DNA from: Ditylenchus dipsaci
Taxonomy: Eukaryota > Nematoda > Chromadorea > Rhabditida > Anguinidae
Length of the DNA: 64,000 nt
Reading direction: 5' to 3'
Assembly: GCA_004194705.1 (NCBI GenBank)
Contig: SADC01001366.1
Coordinates: forward strand, 434,001-498,000
Shown: piece after piece, positions 1 to 11,461 of the stretch
How positions within the stretch are numbered: the stretch's first letter is position 1
How the letters are laid out: every line of letters starts with the position of its first letter
Translations under genes and position numbers: made by a program
Notes under the pieces: generated by a model
What the model was told of the DNA's origin: nothing
What the model saw: the letters and a program-made list of their open reading frames with translations, nothing else
Databases searched by the model: none

Positions 1-179
1 GCTGGTCTAATTAAAATATTTTTTGTTTTTTGCAAATGACTTTTGGCGTAAGTTGGAAATATGAAAATGTTTTAGATTTGAAAAATTTATTTGAGAATAT
101 AGTTCATTTCTGCGGCGGGGAATTAGTATGTATGCTTGTGAGTGTATAGGATCAGTGTCTGGCTGGGCAGGAATGTACT

Positions 180-460
180 TTACGGGAGTCGCTCGAAATC
201 GACCAAAATGATCTTTTTAAACGTAAAACGGTGAAATTTTTTCAAAAAACGGGTTTTAGGTATGGTAAAGCACTTTCCAGAAACAAAATTTTGACTTTTG
301 CCTTGAGGGATAAAAGTAATCCACCTTTTGTTAGGGTATTCTATCCCATTTCGGTCACTGGAGCTTGGCAAAAAGAGTCTTTAAATGCCTTTTATGCTCG
401 GAAAAGTGTCTAAGGTAAGTGAGTGAGCGCATCTCTAACTCTCAAGCCCCTGAATGGAGC
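180..460. repeat. Partial copy of a foldback repeat family
   Basis: The stretch ending GTCTAAGGTAAGTGAG and followed by CTCTAACTCTCAAGCCCC recurs at about 22060-22120 and 36740-36815. At 36.4-37.2 kb it is the inner part of a complete inverted-repeat element, so this looks like a truncated copy. Short ORFs here on both strands are by-products of the repeat. Confidence 0.5.
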
Positions 461-540
461 TGATGGCCGAAGTCTGGTTAGGCTTTCCGCTGGCTGCGTC
501 CATGCATGAGACAGTCCGTCGGGTTTTCGTTTGAACTTTT

Positions 541-3295
541 TGTACTTTTATATAGAGTACTTATTTTTGCAAAAAAAATTTATCCTGAGACACTTCGTCA
601 GGCAATTTTTTTTGAAGAATCCGAATAATAAAACAGAATTTTTAAATTCAAAAAGAATGAAATGGACAGTCTTCGTTGTGAAATATCCAAAATATTTTTA
701 GATCTCAGCAATCAAGCATTTAAATACCCTTTTTTGTTTATTTTTCAGATTTCTGTGTAAACCTAGCAGTAAAATTCATATGCTATTTTCTGATTTTTTT
801 AAGGGACCTTTTTAAACTACCTCTAACGTTTTTTACTTATATATGCCCCTAGAAAAACATGATGTGGGAACCCTGCACAGACTTTCTCCGCCAAAGACTA
901 TCCTTGCACCTTAGGTCGCCTAAGAACAAATTCGTATGCAGCGCATGTAATTTTGCTACAAACAGTTTTGTCAAATTCACTGAAAAACATAAATTTCTTG
1001 CAACTTCTTCGATACGTAACTTTTTTCAGTAGTCAAAATTTATTGATATTTGACTGATGTGCTGCTATATGCAAATCATCTCTTATATAAAAATGATGCA
1101 ATCGTTGTTGATGTGCGGTGTTTGAAACACTTTGTTACCAAAACCGAGAATATTTGACCTTTTACACCATCCCAAAATTATTGCCACCTCTTCTATGAGT
1201 AGCAGTGTTGTAGTAGGGAGTGATCTGGTCTAATCTTCAGCTAGAAACTCCTCCCGCAACGCTTACTACAACATAATTTGCATCTGATTATCACTGTAGT
1301 TGTCGGGGATTAAGCCCAAGATACTCCTCCATTACTACATTCTGTTACAAAATATTGCTAGTAGTTGTTGTTGATTAGTGAAATCAGGAATCTTGTTCAG
1401 GACAACCAATGAAAAATTTGCATCATATCACAACCTACAGCCTACTTCTGAAATTATTTAGTAGTAGACCAGACAAATTTAGGGTCTAGAGCCCCTTTCA
1501 ACATACTACTAACAACTCTAACTTGTGTAAACACTTTTTCAGTTTTCTGTTTTTGACTGCTCCTCACAACAAATATCAGGCAGTAGGAGAAGTAACAGTA
1601 GATGAAATTATTTTTTAGTAAATAGTAGATCTGAAGTTCAGGAATAATTAACTGCTTTGGAATTGTATTGTTTATTTGAAGTATTTTATTAAGAATTATT
1701 AGGCTTTTTAATTATTTTCAACAAATTTTGGGCCAAAAGTTTTCTCTTATTCCAAGAGTCAAATTTGTTTTTTTTTGAAAAGTGTCAGATCGAAAAGCCT
1801 GGAGCTATTCTTCATTACTAAGGGATTGAAAATAAAGATTAACTGACAGGGGATGGACCTTAAAAGAACTTTCATGAAATTTATGTTCAAAAAATTTTTG
1901 AGTCTATCTCCCTAGTTCCAAGGCTACATAAAGTAGGACAATCGGTGCTCTAAAAATTTTAAAAACATCTCGATACTCCTATCATAGTTTTTCATAACTT
2001 ACCTATCGACCATGGGTCATTCTCTTAGTTTTCGTAGGCTTTGGAGGTGGAGAGCCGGATTCACAATGACCTTGGGCCTGCTTTACAGAAAAATTTAAAA
2101 AGAGGTTATCAAACTCCTTTTTAGTCATTGTCACGGTCTCGTCCTTGTAAAACAACCTGTTGTGTGTGCCAAAAGGTGGTCCTAATCGAGTTTTTTTACT
2201 GATCCGTATGCCGCATCTACTATGGAGCTGTCCTGGCCGAGATGAAAATTGTTATGAATTCTGGGATCAACAATAAAGTTTTTTTTTGAAAATTGCGTGT
2301 TAGCTAAATCTTACCAAAATTACAAAAGTCAAGTTTTTTGATTAAGCGAAATATAGTTAGTAAGACGTCACTACCTTTTCCACCCCAATTCTCTTTGAAA
2401 AAACATTTCATTCCATCACTAATTCCACCATTAATTTTGACATTTGATTTTGTTTTCGACTTCCACTACAAAACCATGATTTTCAAATGTTTTTACTACA
2501 TTTTTGTCTGCTTCTTTGTATCATCATCCAAATATTAAGCTTATTAACTCAGAGAAATGATCAATTGTAAGCAGGCACTTAGTAATTTCCTGTTAAAAGA
2601 TGCAGTGTCTTTTACTAACTAACAGCATCAGGTACAATGAGGGGGTCCAGCCCACTTCCTACCGTAATATATAAGAGTGGTGGTAGGGCTGGCAGTTATC
2701 TTCTTTATGAAAAATTAAATATGAATCTAAAACTTCAAGTAATTGGGGGTTTTGTGCGAGACTTGTGGTGGGGTGTGTGTGATTATGTGCTTGAGCTTGG
2801 TCGATGTAATATATTATTGCACATAGATTAGTTGTACTGCTCTTTGTTCTAAGAACATATTAACCACCTTATTTCGGAAGTAGAGAATCGAAAAAAGGTA
2901 ATTGCTAATTGAACTCCTTTGCAATTTGAGGAATTAGAAAAAACGATGAGTTTTGTTAAAAAAATCTTTTTTTAATTGGGGTGTTTTGGAGAAAATATGT
3001 GGAAATTCATTTATTTATTTACATCAGCCAATTTTTATGTGAATGAGAATGCAAGCTTAAAAGAAAGTTATGTTTGAGTATTCGATTATAAATTAAAAAT
3101 TTATCAAGTCCTAACAAGTTTTGGTAAATTTACTGGCGACCCTTGTTTTACCTGACCATACAAAAGTTTTCTGTTCAGTTTTTGAAATAAGTTTGAGCTC
3201 AATATCAGACTTAGCTCGAAAAAGGATAAATAGAGACATTTCGATAATATTTACTGGTCCGCGCGTTTTGTTACTGCAATAGGTATGGTTTTTTT
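541..3295. other. No gene recognised
   Basis: AT-rich sequence with poly-T runs and only short ORFs that show no domain, no signal peptide and no consistent splice phase. Nothing further can be supported. Confidence 0.5.
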
Positions 3296-3814
3296 TAGGG
3301 TTGGGTGATGGAACTATTCCCGGTTTATTCACGGTCCGAATCTTAGATTCGGACCGACAATGGAAAATCGGTCCGAATCTTTTCGAAAATAAACATTTTA
3401 ACTGGACTAAAAAATCCCTACGTGACCCAAAGTTGCCCAAAATCGTCTTTTTCCAACGTTTCAGCGCCTGAAATCATGCTTAAAACATGTTTTTAAGTGG
3501 TGGTTGACACTTTTTGGTAAAAAAGTTTTGACCGAAAATTGACTTTTTGCTTGATGGGCCAAGGTAAACCAACCTGAACGGGTATCCAGATATTCTAAAA
3601 AATATAACCACCATTTTTAATGGTATTATATTTTGATGAAGATTTTGATGTATTCTGTAACGATTTTGATTGATTTTTTATGATTTGTTTGAATTTTTTG
3701 GTTATTTGGACATAAAAAGTTTGGACCGAATTTGGACCGAATCGGACCGGAAAAAAATATTTAGACCGGGAATATTCCCGAAAAAAGATTCGGACCGGTC
3801 TTATTCCAACCCTA
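3296..3814. mobile_element. Inverted-repeat element, hAT-like termini
   Basis: It starts TAGGGTTGG and ends CCAACCCTA, and both arms carry multiple GGTCCGAATC/GATTCGGACC units in opposite orientation. The ORFs of 60-110 codons here come from these arms. The termini resemble the 62002-62431 element, which has a clean 8-bp duplication, but no clear duplication is visible here. Confidence 0.6.
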
Positions 3815-4483
3815 TTTTTATAATCAGAATTAAAAAAGATTTTAAGCAAAAAATTATAGAAAAAGTGTCTTCATTTGTACTGTATGATGAAAAGCCTTTT
3901 AATGACCTTTCCAATCAGCAACATCAGAAATTCGTATAGGCATGTAGTAGTATCTTTTGATTAGAAAAACAGTTTTCCTTGTTTTTTGCCAAAAAAACAG
4001 GCATAGCCAGAATTGGGATAAAAGTACTTGCGCGCAAATCCAAAACAACATATCCACCCACCCTGTGTTGATGTAGCAATATTGTGAACTAAAAACAGCA
4101 GCAACTAATTTTTGCCTTCAAAAGTACAATTAGGGTGGCAAGAAAGTAGTTCAGGTCGAAATTTCACCTGTCTTTGCTCTAACCAATGCCCTTTTGACAC
4201 CACCCAAAAAGGTGGTTATAAAGTCAGATTTTTTTTAAATTTGCTAGCTGTTATTGGATCATTTACTACTGATTCCCACAAATGCTGTTGATGCTCTCTC
4301 TGCATCTGAAAGTCTCTTTTATTCTCTTTTGACGCGTAAGCCCAAGTAATTTAATGGAAAACATATTTTCTGCTTTTTCATTTCTATCTGTACAAAACCA
4401 AAAGGAAAAAACTGCAAGTAGAGAAAAAATTCTCTGCTTACAGAAAACTTTTTGTTGATTCTATTTGCTATGATATTTTTGGC

Positions 4484-4718
4484 GCTAGTATAGAATACCC
4501 CCCCCCCATAAATCGGACCTTTTCAAAATCGCTGTAACTACCCTTTGAAACAACAAGTTTAGGATTAGCCCTTAGGCTTGGGGTAGGCCAGCGTACGGAA
4601 GTTGTGACTAATAAAGAGTTTACGCATATCTCCGGGGTCTGGGACATAAATTTGGGTAGTCTTTACTTAACTTTTAGAATGAAAAATTGGGGGGGGGGTT
4701 GGTTTCTATACTAGGGTC
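4484..4718. mobile_element. Short MITE with C-tract/G-tract arms
   Basis: The left end has CTAGTATAGAATACC followed by a C-run. The right end has a G-run followed by TTTCTATACTAG, its reverse complement. The internal phrase TTAGGCTTGGGGTAGGCC is also found inside the elements near 16.2 kb and 55.7 kb. Confidence 0.6.
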
Positions 4719-6260
4719 ATATTTTTTAACAAATTTGTTTTTGGTCTCATCTATTCGAACATTACTTGGCTACCACTACCAGGGCGTAGGCAGGGGGAAG
4801 GTATGCGAGGCCTATAAACTCCCCTGTCACGTTTTTGTGAAGAATTGTAACTTAAAAATCTTCCATGTTTCCTTTAATTTTTTCCATCCTCAAACGTGAC
4901 AAAAAAATACCTAATATGTATTTTTAAAATGTCGCTTTTGGAGCCATGTTTAGTTGACAAGCCGATTTTGTGATGTAAACAAACTTTTCGCGGAATTAAA
5001 GGTTGTATTAGCAACATCAATATAAAGATTGGGCCCTTGTAGCGAATAGCCTGAGGTTTTTTTTCGAGGAGGGGAGGTTATTCGCCACTAGCGCCGAAAA
5101 TTTATTTAAAATGCCTTAAAAATTGAGATTCTATAAATATACGTCAATCTTTTTTGGGGTGTTTTTTATCTTATGGCGCCTCAGTTTTAGTGTGAGCTTC
5201 CACAATCTGTAAAACTCTATCAAATCAAATTTTAAGCTGTAACCAGTTCATTAATAATAACCCTGATCTGTTAGAGTTATTTAGAATGTGGAGCAGTGCA
5301 CAAAGGCGCTTTTTAACTAATAGATTTAGAAATTCTTAATTCATGGGTCATACATGCACTCAAAAGAGTATCCATATAACTTCTTTCCCTATTCCAAGTA
5401 AAATAACCAGCGTTATTGTGCTTAGCACAAGTAAGTGTTAAGCAGACCATTAGTTCCTGTCTTCAATGTTTTCAACCTAATAATTTTTTATAAAACAAAA
5501 TTTTTCTTATTCACTTCCATTGTGTAATTTTTTGACAAATAGTTTGACTTTTGGTTGTAGAAAAGTAAGACAAGCAAAGAATATTATTTTTCCAAATTTG
5601 TGTGAAACTACACCAAAATATAACTCAAAGAAATAAATCCAAAACTTTTTTCGTCAAATGTCAAATCTAAATAAAGTAACAAATGTTTTATTATGGGAAT
5701 TGACGAAAACAATAGTTAGCCACAAACTGAAGATTGCATTTTACAACAGAAAAATAGGTATTTTTCACACAAACTTTGTGAGAACAATGCAAAAAATATG
5801 TGTTGGTATTGTCCCACCCCCATATATTTAAACTAAATCTTCACTTCATCTGCACAACCTATACATGTGCTTTTTTGTAAGTCAATTTCTGATAAACAAA
5901 TTAAGGCTTGGTATTAGGTAGTTTGAATCTTTTGTTTTATTTTACCAGCCTTACCGAAAAAAATAATTGGTGTGAATTTTAAGTGAAAAGCGCTGAAAGT
6001 TAAAAATTCTGAATTTACAAAGAAGGATTTATGGAAAGTAGAATTTTTAATTTTTATGATTTTTACTTATATTTTTTGTACAATGGACGCTTGAAATGAT
6101 GAAACCCGTGAAAATTCGTTTCCGCTTAGGTTTCGACACTTGTCTTGCCCGAAATCCAGAAACCTTTTGTCAATTAAATTTTCGGTATTGGCTTCACCTT
6201 CAGTATTATTTTAGCTTACCTCCTGTTCACCTTCGTCCCTAAGGTCAATGCTTTTGAAAT
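4719..6260. other. No gene recognised
   Basis: AT-rich intergenic sequence. No coding signal, RNA gene or complete repeat was seen. Confidence 0.45.
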
Positions 6261-6634
6261 ATTGACTGTTTTTTTTTAAATTAAGTCCTAATAGCGGAAA
6301 GTATCTAAGCTGGATGGAACCAAAAAAAAGTATGACTAAATTCAAATTTTATTAAGTCCTCAATAATAGTCGTTTGGTTCTTTTCCGTTATCGAGACCTC
6401 ACCGGAAACTGCCATTTCGAATGGTCTAAGTTTAAGGACCAAGCTAGGGACAAGGAATTTAAAGATCTTATTTAGAATGAGGTCCCGATAACGGAAAAGA
6501 ACCAGTATGTTTAATATTGGACTGTTTTTTTTAAATCAAGCCCTTATAGCAGAAAGTATCTAGGCTGGATCGAACGTGAAAAAAATTCTGACCAAATTCA
6601 AATTTTATTGGGTCCTCAAAAATAATCGTTTTGC
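6261..6634. repeat. Direct repeats of about 110 bp flanking an inverted-repeat element
   Basis: Positions 6261-6374 and 6514-6634 are diverged direct copies (shared CTAATAGCGGAAAGTATCTA versus CTTATAGCAGAAAGTATCTA, and CAAATTCAAATTTTATT). Between them 6376-6504 is an inverted repeat with termini GGTTCTTTTCCGTTATCG and its reverse complement. Confidence 0.6.
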
Positions 6635-7356
6635 TAACTTTTTTTTGACTTTGTTCATCGGCTAGCAAACAAATGATTAGCTTTTGATTAAACTATTTTA
6701 CATTTCTCTATTTTAAAAATCTTTATGAAAATGATATCATCTAAATTTTCTGGTTTTTCTCAAACATTTGTCTTAGTTTTTTTTATAAATTTGTCATAAA
6801 TAAACTTTCATATTTTTGTACAGTCGATTCTTGACGTTAGTCTCTAAAGTGTCTGTTAAATAAAGACTTCAATGTAAATATATTTTCAAAAAAGTGTTGA
6901 CAACCCGATTGTTTTGCCCAAACGACGAAAATGACAAAAACTCTTTTTGTCATTCTAATCTCATGCACTAATTTGAATATTGCAAAGCCTTTGTTTTCGA
7001 CTAGCTCTTTTGTGATCAGTGTATGTAAATTGGCTGTCCCAATCACCATGTAATACATCTTCTTTACACCTGAATTCAATAAAGTGATGTTGTTTCTTCT
7101 TGTACTATTTCCTCCCATCTATAATTGTGTAAAGCTTTCGACTACCTTTTTAGTAAATATATTTTACGGATCTCCCAGTCTTCTAAGATCTTGTCAAATA
7201 AATGTGTGTGTTATATGGTTGTCGAAACCACCAACGTTTTTTTGAGCCAAGTGATTTTTCACTTTTGCTAGAAACAGCGCCTGGTGGCGCGGGCAATATC
7301 TAGGTAGGAGAGAGATTCAAACGAGAATGAAACCAACGCCATTTATTAAAAGTCGG

Positions 7357-7428
7357 GGCAAAACTATGCTTCCCATTTAAATCGAACTGAACTAGTCCGC
7401 CGCTGTTTCACCATTAGACCACCGATGC
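7357..7428 (-). pseudogene. Degenerate tRNA-like sequence
   Basis: On the minus strand GCATCGGTGGTCTAATGG matches the acceptor/D-arm start (A box) of Gly/Glu/Asp-type tRNAs. About 40 bases on, CAGTTCGATTT is a weak B box. The cloverleaf is not intact, so this is a tRNA pseudogene or the head of a tRNA-derived SINE. Confidence 0.4.
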
Positions 7429-8165
7429 TGTTCGATATTAGAAGGAATTCCTATTACTTATTGCAGAGAGGGAACTCAACAAATTTGTATTTCAAACATC
7501 TTTTTTGAATTCATCTGATATATAACTCTCAAAATATTCGCGTCGAAGACGAGCATGCGAGTATATACCAGCCGAGGACGAGCAGTGCTTTTTCTCGTTT
7601 AATTGTTTTGTAACCATTCTACTCTCTTGTTCCTTTATTTTACTATTAGAATAATACGTATGAGTTTGCTTTTTTTCATTGCAAGTTTTTTTCGAATTTG
7701 CAAGGAGGTATATGCTATAATGTCTCTATGTGTATATTCAAATTCTCTTTTTGCAGAGGTATGATGGAATCCTTGAGCGCAAAATTTTATTTTGTTGCTG
7801 TTCCTCCTTATCAGATCCTACCCCCTTTTAGAGTGCAACAAGAACGCCCAATAAAAAGTCATATTCAACATTTGCAAAGAGGTGTTCTTGCTTTTTTGGA
7901 GCGGAGATTTAATCTCAACTTTTTCATTATTTTGAACATCAAAACACGGGTTTTTATACACTAATTTGCTATTTTTGTAAGTTTTTCATAGGTTATATAT
8001 AGTTTAGACTAGGATTATACGGCTGCCTTATAGCTGTTTGTGTTATATTGGAACCAATTAGCAATTTTGATTTTCCTGATTATGCACGCTGTGAATTTGA
8101 CTTTTGAGCCCGGATTTTTACCAAATTTGAAATGGTCGAAAATTCCTTAACTAAAGTACTTGATA

Positions 8166-8323
8166 CAGTCAACCCTCGATTTGAGGGCCATCCTTAGGAC
8201 CGGCCCTGGTGGACCGTTAAATCGAGGGAGCCGTTGAATAGAGGGTATAGTTACTTATATTATTCGGACTTCCAGCCAAATAGAGCTTACAGAGGGGGGG
8301 GGCGTTAAATCGAGGGTTGATTG
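8166..8323. mobile_element. pogo/Tigger-type MITE
   Basis: The ends CAGTCAACCCTCGATT and AATCGAGGGTTGATTG are near-perfect inverted repeats flanked by TA on both sides, the hallmark of pogo/Tigger elements. At 158 bp it is non-autonomous. Confidence 0.8.
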
Positions 8324-9576
8324 TATAGTCAAAACAATGTGTTAAACTGAATAAAATAGCCTGTAAATGTTCTTACTTTCGAAGTGGCTACGGCAGTTTT
8401 TCAATACCACCCCAGTATTCAATTTTAACCGCTTACCTGAGAAAAAAAACTAGTCACACCGAAATTTAATAAGCTTTTTAATATGCTTTATTCTTGATGC
8501 TGAGGTTAGTACATCAATAGTTAAAGTGAAAATAAATAAGCCAAATAAGAAAGCTAAATATAAAAAAAAGCCAAGATACCTTATGATACCCTGTGGTGCA
8601 AATATTAATCTATGCCTGATACCCCATATTACAAATAACATTGTATTTTTTATTCGCTTTCATGATTTTAAACAAAAATGACATCGTTCCTGCTTGAACA
8701 AACAAAAGCTCGACAAAAATTATTCTGTTTTTTTCAAAAACTCAAGTGGTTAGTTTTTTGCAAAATTTCTAGCTTCTTAAACTTTATTTACTTACTTTTT
8801 ACACAAAGTTTGTCTGTTTGTCCAAAATTAAATTGTTTGCTATATAAGGGTTGTAACGAGCTCCAGACACCTTGGTAACAACAATTGCAAGAAAAAACCC
8901 CATTTTCGCTATTAACGAAAAAACGAAAACAGTGTTGCCAAAGTTGTTTAGCAAAGGCAAACTTCAACACTACAATAACAACAAGTAGTAGGAACAAACA
9001 GTAGGGAAATTGGCACTAACAGATTGCTTATTAAGTCCGCTGGACTTTTAGAAGATTTGAATAAAAAATACTTTGGAATCACAATTAATTCAGGGAAAAT
9101 GGATGACAACAATTTTTGTCACTCACAATTCTTCCCCTGGTTTTGTTTCAATACCGTCGAGGCAATTAGTTGCGACACTAAAAATGCACGTATTTTCCAC
9201 AAATTTATGGAAAAAATATTGTGTTCACTAAAAAATTGTTCAACATCCCGGTTACTTGACGTTGGATAATGCTAAACTTTTGCTTCAAGAATTAACTGTA
9301 CCACCGATTTTGGGTATTTTTCATATGTAAAAACTACTTTTTGACTCAAATTTTGTTTAGGAGTGTACTCTTTCACAAAATTTTGACAATATAATATACC
9401 GAATGAGCCTTTAGAATAGCACTATTTTCGGAAAGTTTTGTCAAGGGCTTCAGCGAACCACGGCTTTGCTTACAGGGTATGCAGTCAAGACTCCAATAAA
9501 CAAATCTGACATTTTGGACTTTATATGTTTTCTTCGAAATTAGGGCAAACCTCAATTTAACAATAATTCTGATTTA
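8324..9576. other. No gene recognised
   Basis: Scattered ORFs of 60-80 codons without domain, splice or codon support. Confidence 0.4.
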
Positions 9577-9920
9577 CAAGGGCATGACCACGAATTCAAA
9601 ATCCGTGCCCGTTAATTCAAAAAAATTTCCTAATCATTGAATTTCTGTTCGAATTTTTTGATCGAGTTTCTAATAGGGCGCTTACAATGGGATGTCGATA
9701 TAGAAGTAGGATGTCGAAGTCTCATTGTAAGCACACTGACCTCAATACCGTCTTCGACATCCCATTGTAAGCGATCTATATCAAAACAAGGCCTAGGATA
9801 TAATTTTAGGTATAGTCTTGTTAGAAACCAAGTTAAAGAATCCGTACAGATGTTCAATGATCAGTAAATTTTTTCGAATTGGCGGGAACCAATTTTGAAC
9901 GCGTGAGCATACCCCTTTAA
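9577..9920. mobile_element. MITE family A copy with a nested palindrome
   Basis: Arms run from AAGGGCATGACCACG to CGTGAGCATACCCCTTT. Family A recurs at 14885-15122, 34240-34400 (partial), 38405-38550 (partial) and 57025-57259. A second palindrome at 9677-9772, with arms GGCGCTTACAATGGGATG and CATCCCATTGTAAGCG, is inserted near its centre. Confidence 0.7.
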
Positions 9921-11461
9921 CGAGCCTTTTTCGATGTCCAGGGTTATCATATTGTCATATTGTAAAAAAGAAAGCTTTTCTAAAAAAGTTTTAGTATATT
10001 GCAGAAGGAATTCACAAATCTCCAAAACTAAAGATTTCAAAAAAGATTGCAAAATTTTGACTAAAACATTCTCCGGCAAAAAAAATGATTACTAATTGAT
10101 TTTTCGTTGAAATAGCCGTTTTCCTCTTATTGTTTAAAAAATTGCCACAATTTTTATTTGACAGTTACTTGGGGGCGACAATGCTGATAAGAAAAACATA
10201 AAAAACGTCTGTTTGTTAGTGTTGTATTAGCGTTTCCGATATTGCAGTTGTACATGCTGTTCTTGTGGCATGATAAGCAGGAAGAAATTTAGCCTGGCAA
10301 TAGTGGCCGAATAATTTCGATGCGTGACAATGATTGATAGACTAAATTAACGTCCTTATTTTTTCTGTTTTATCACCTTTTTCGAGGCGATTAACTAATT
10401 GAATATTCCCGGATTTTTTAACTTCGAAAATAGACGGGCATGCTTTTTCCTAAAATAGTTTCTAAAATGGTGCTCTGTTTGAATAAATACGGTATGTGGT
10501 CTTCTTTGTATTACTTTTGGAAACACACTTTGTTTTTCGCTTACAAGGGAGGGACCCTGACTGTGATGCAAAAAAAATTCTGCGCATTCTTGTAGAGCGT
10601 GCCCAAATTCCTGACAAATCTGGCTCCCCAGCTCTGAAGGTCCACAAAACGTGGTAGAAGGATCACTCAAAGTTCTAAAAACACATCGATAAAACACACC
10701 CATATCATCTGCTTGAAATTATTCATTTTAGTAGTTTTTTTGGCAATATAGCTACATTGCGTGCTTCCTCATTTATTATATTTTTTAGTAACTAGCATTT
10801 TTTGTTTAGATTTTGCTCAGCTATTACTTAATACTGGTTTAATTGGGCTTGAGAAGGACAAAGGTGCAATATTTCGGCTACTACGGTGGAATCTGTCTCT
10901 CTTTTGAGCACATTAGGATTTTTATTGCCACCGGTAGCCATGTCAGTCAAGTCTCCTCAGCGCTACTTTGCAATCAGCAAGCGTGTCCCTAAGAGTCGGT
11001 TTTCAGCCACTTTCTTTATTTAAACTTGTGATAGTTGCACTTTTGAAGCTTTCAATAATTGCATGTAATTATGATACCTTTCAAGATTTTTTTAGACCAG
11101 CTTGTTTGTTGCAAGCAAAAAAGATTAGACCTCAAAATTGTATTCAAAACTTTTTTAAAAGTAGGAATTAATAAGCGGGTTCAAAGTATCTGTCATCCCT
11201 TTTATCGGTGACGCACAAAATTTTTTTAGAAAAAACCTATTTTGGATTTATAACTTTATTTCTTTAAAAAAACCTTTTCAAAAAAATCTAATTCTTTTTG
11301 TTCAAAAAAAATGCTAAATACCTACTGCTTGAAGTATCAAAGAAAAAACGCAGAACAGACAACTTTGTTTTTTGCTTTTTGCAAAAAGCTTTTGCTTTCA
11401 GTTTAAAAATTACATGAAAAAAACCTCGAAAAGTTTTATAGTTCTACTCAAGTTTTTTTAG
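9921..11461. other. Mostly no gene; one possible minus-strand exon at 10553-10703
   Basis: At 10553-10703 (minus) a reading frame with four Cys and ordinary codon use follows a CAAG acceptor-like site. It runs into a MITE-derived stretch containing the reverse complement of the ACCGTATTT family. It is too short to call. The first exon of the DM gene should lie in this interval or further upstream but was not found. Confidence 0.3.

Noticed and set aside
7760..7965. ORF with FVAVPPYQ resembling a T-box motif
   Set aside because: Only a few residues match; the conserved DNA-binding core of T-box proteins is absent, and the surrounding sequence shows no splice support.
9630..9867. Overlapping ORFs of about 75 codons on both strands
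   Set aside because: Both arise from the palindrome of a family A MITE and its nested insertion.
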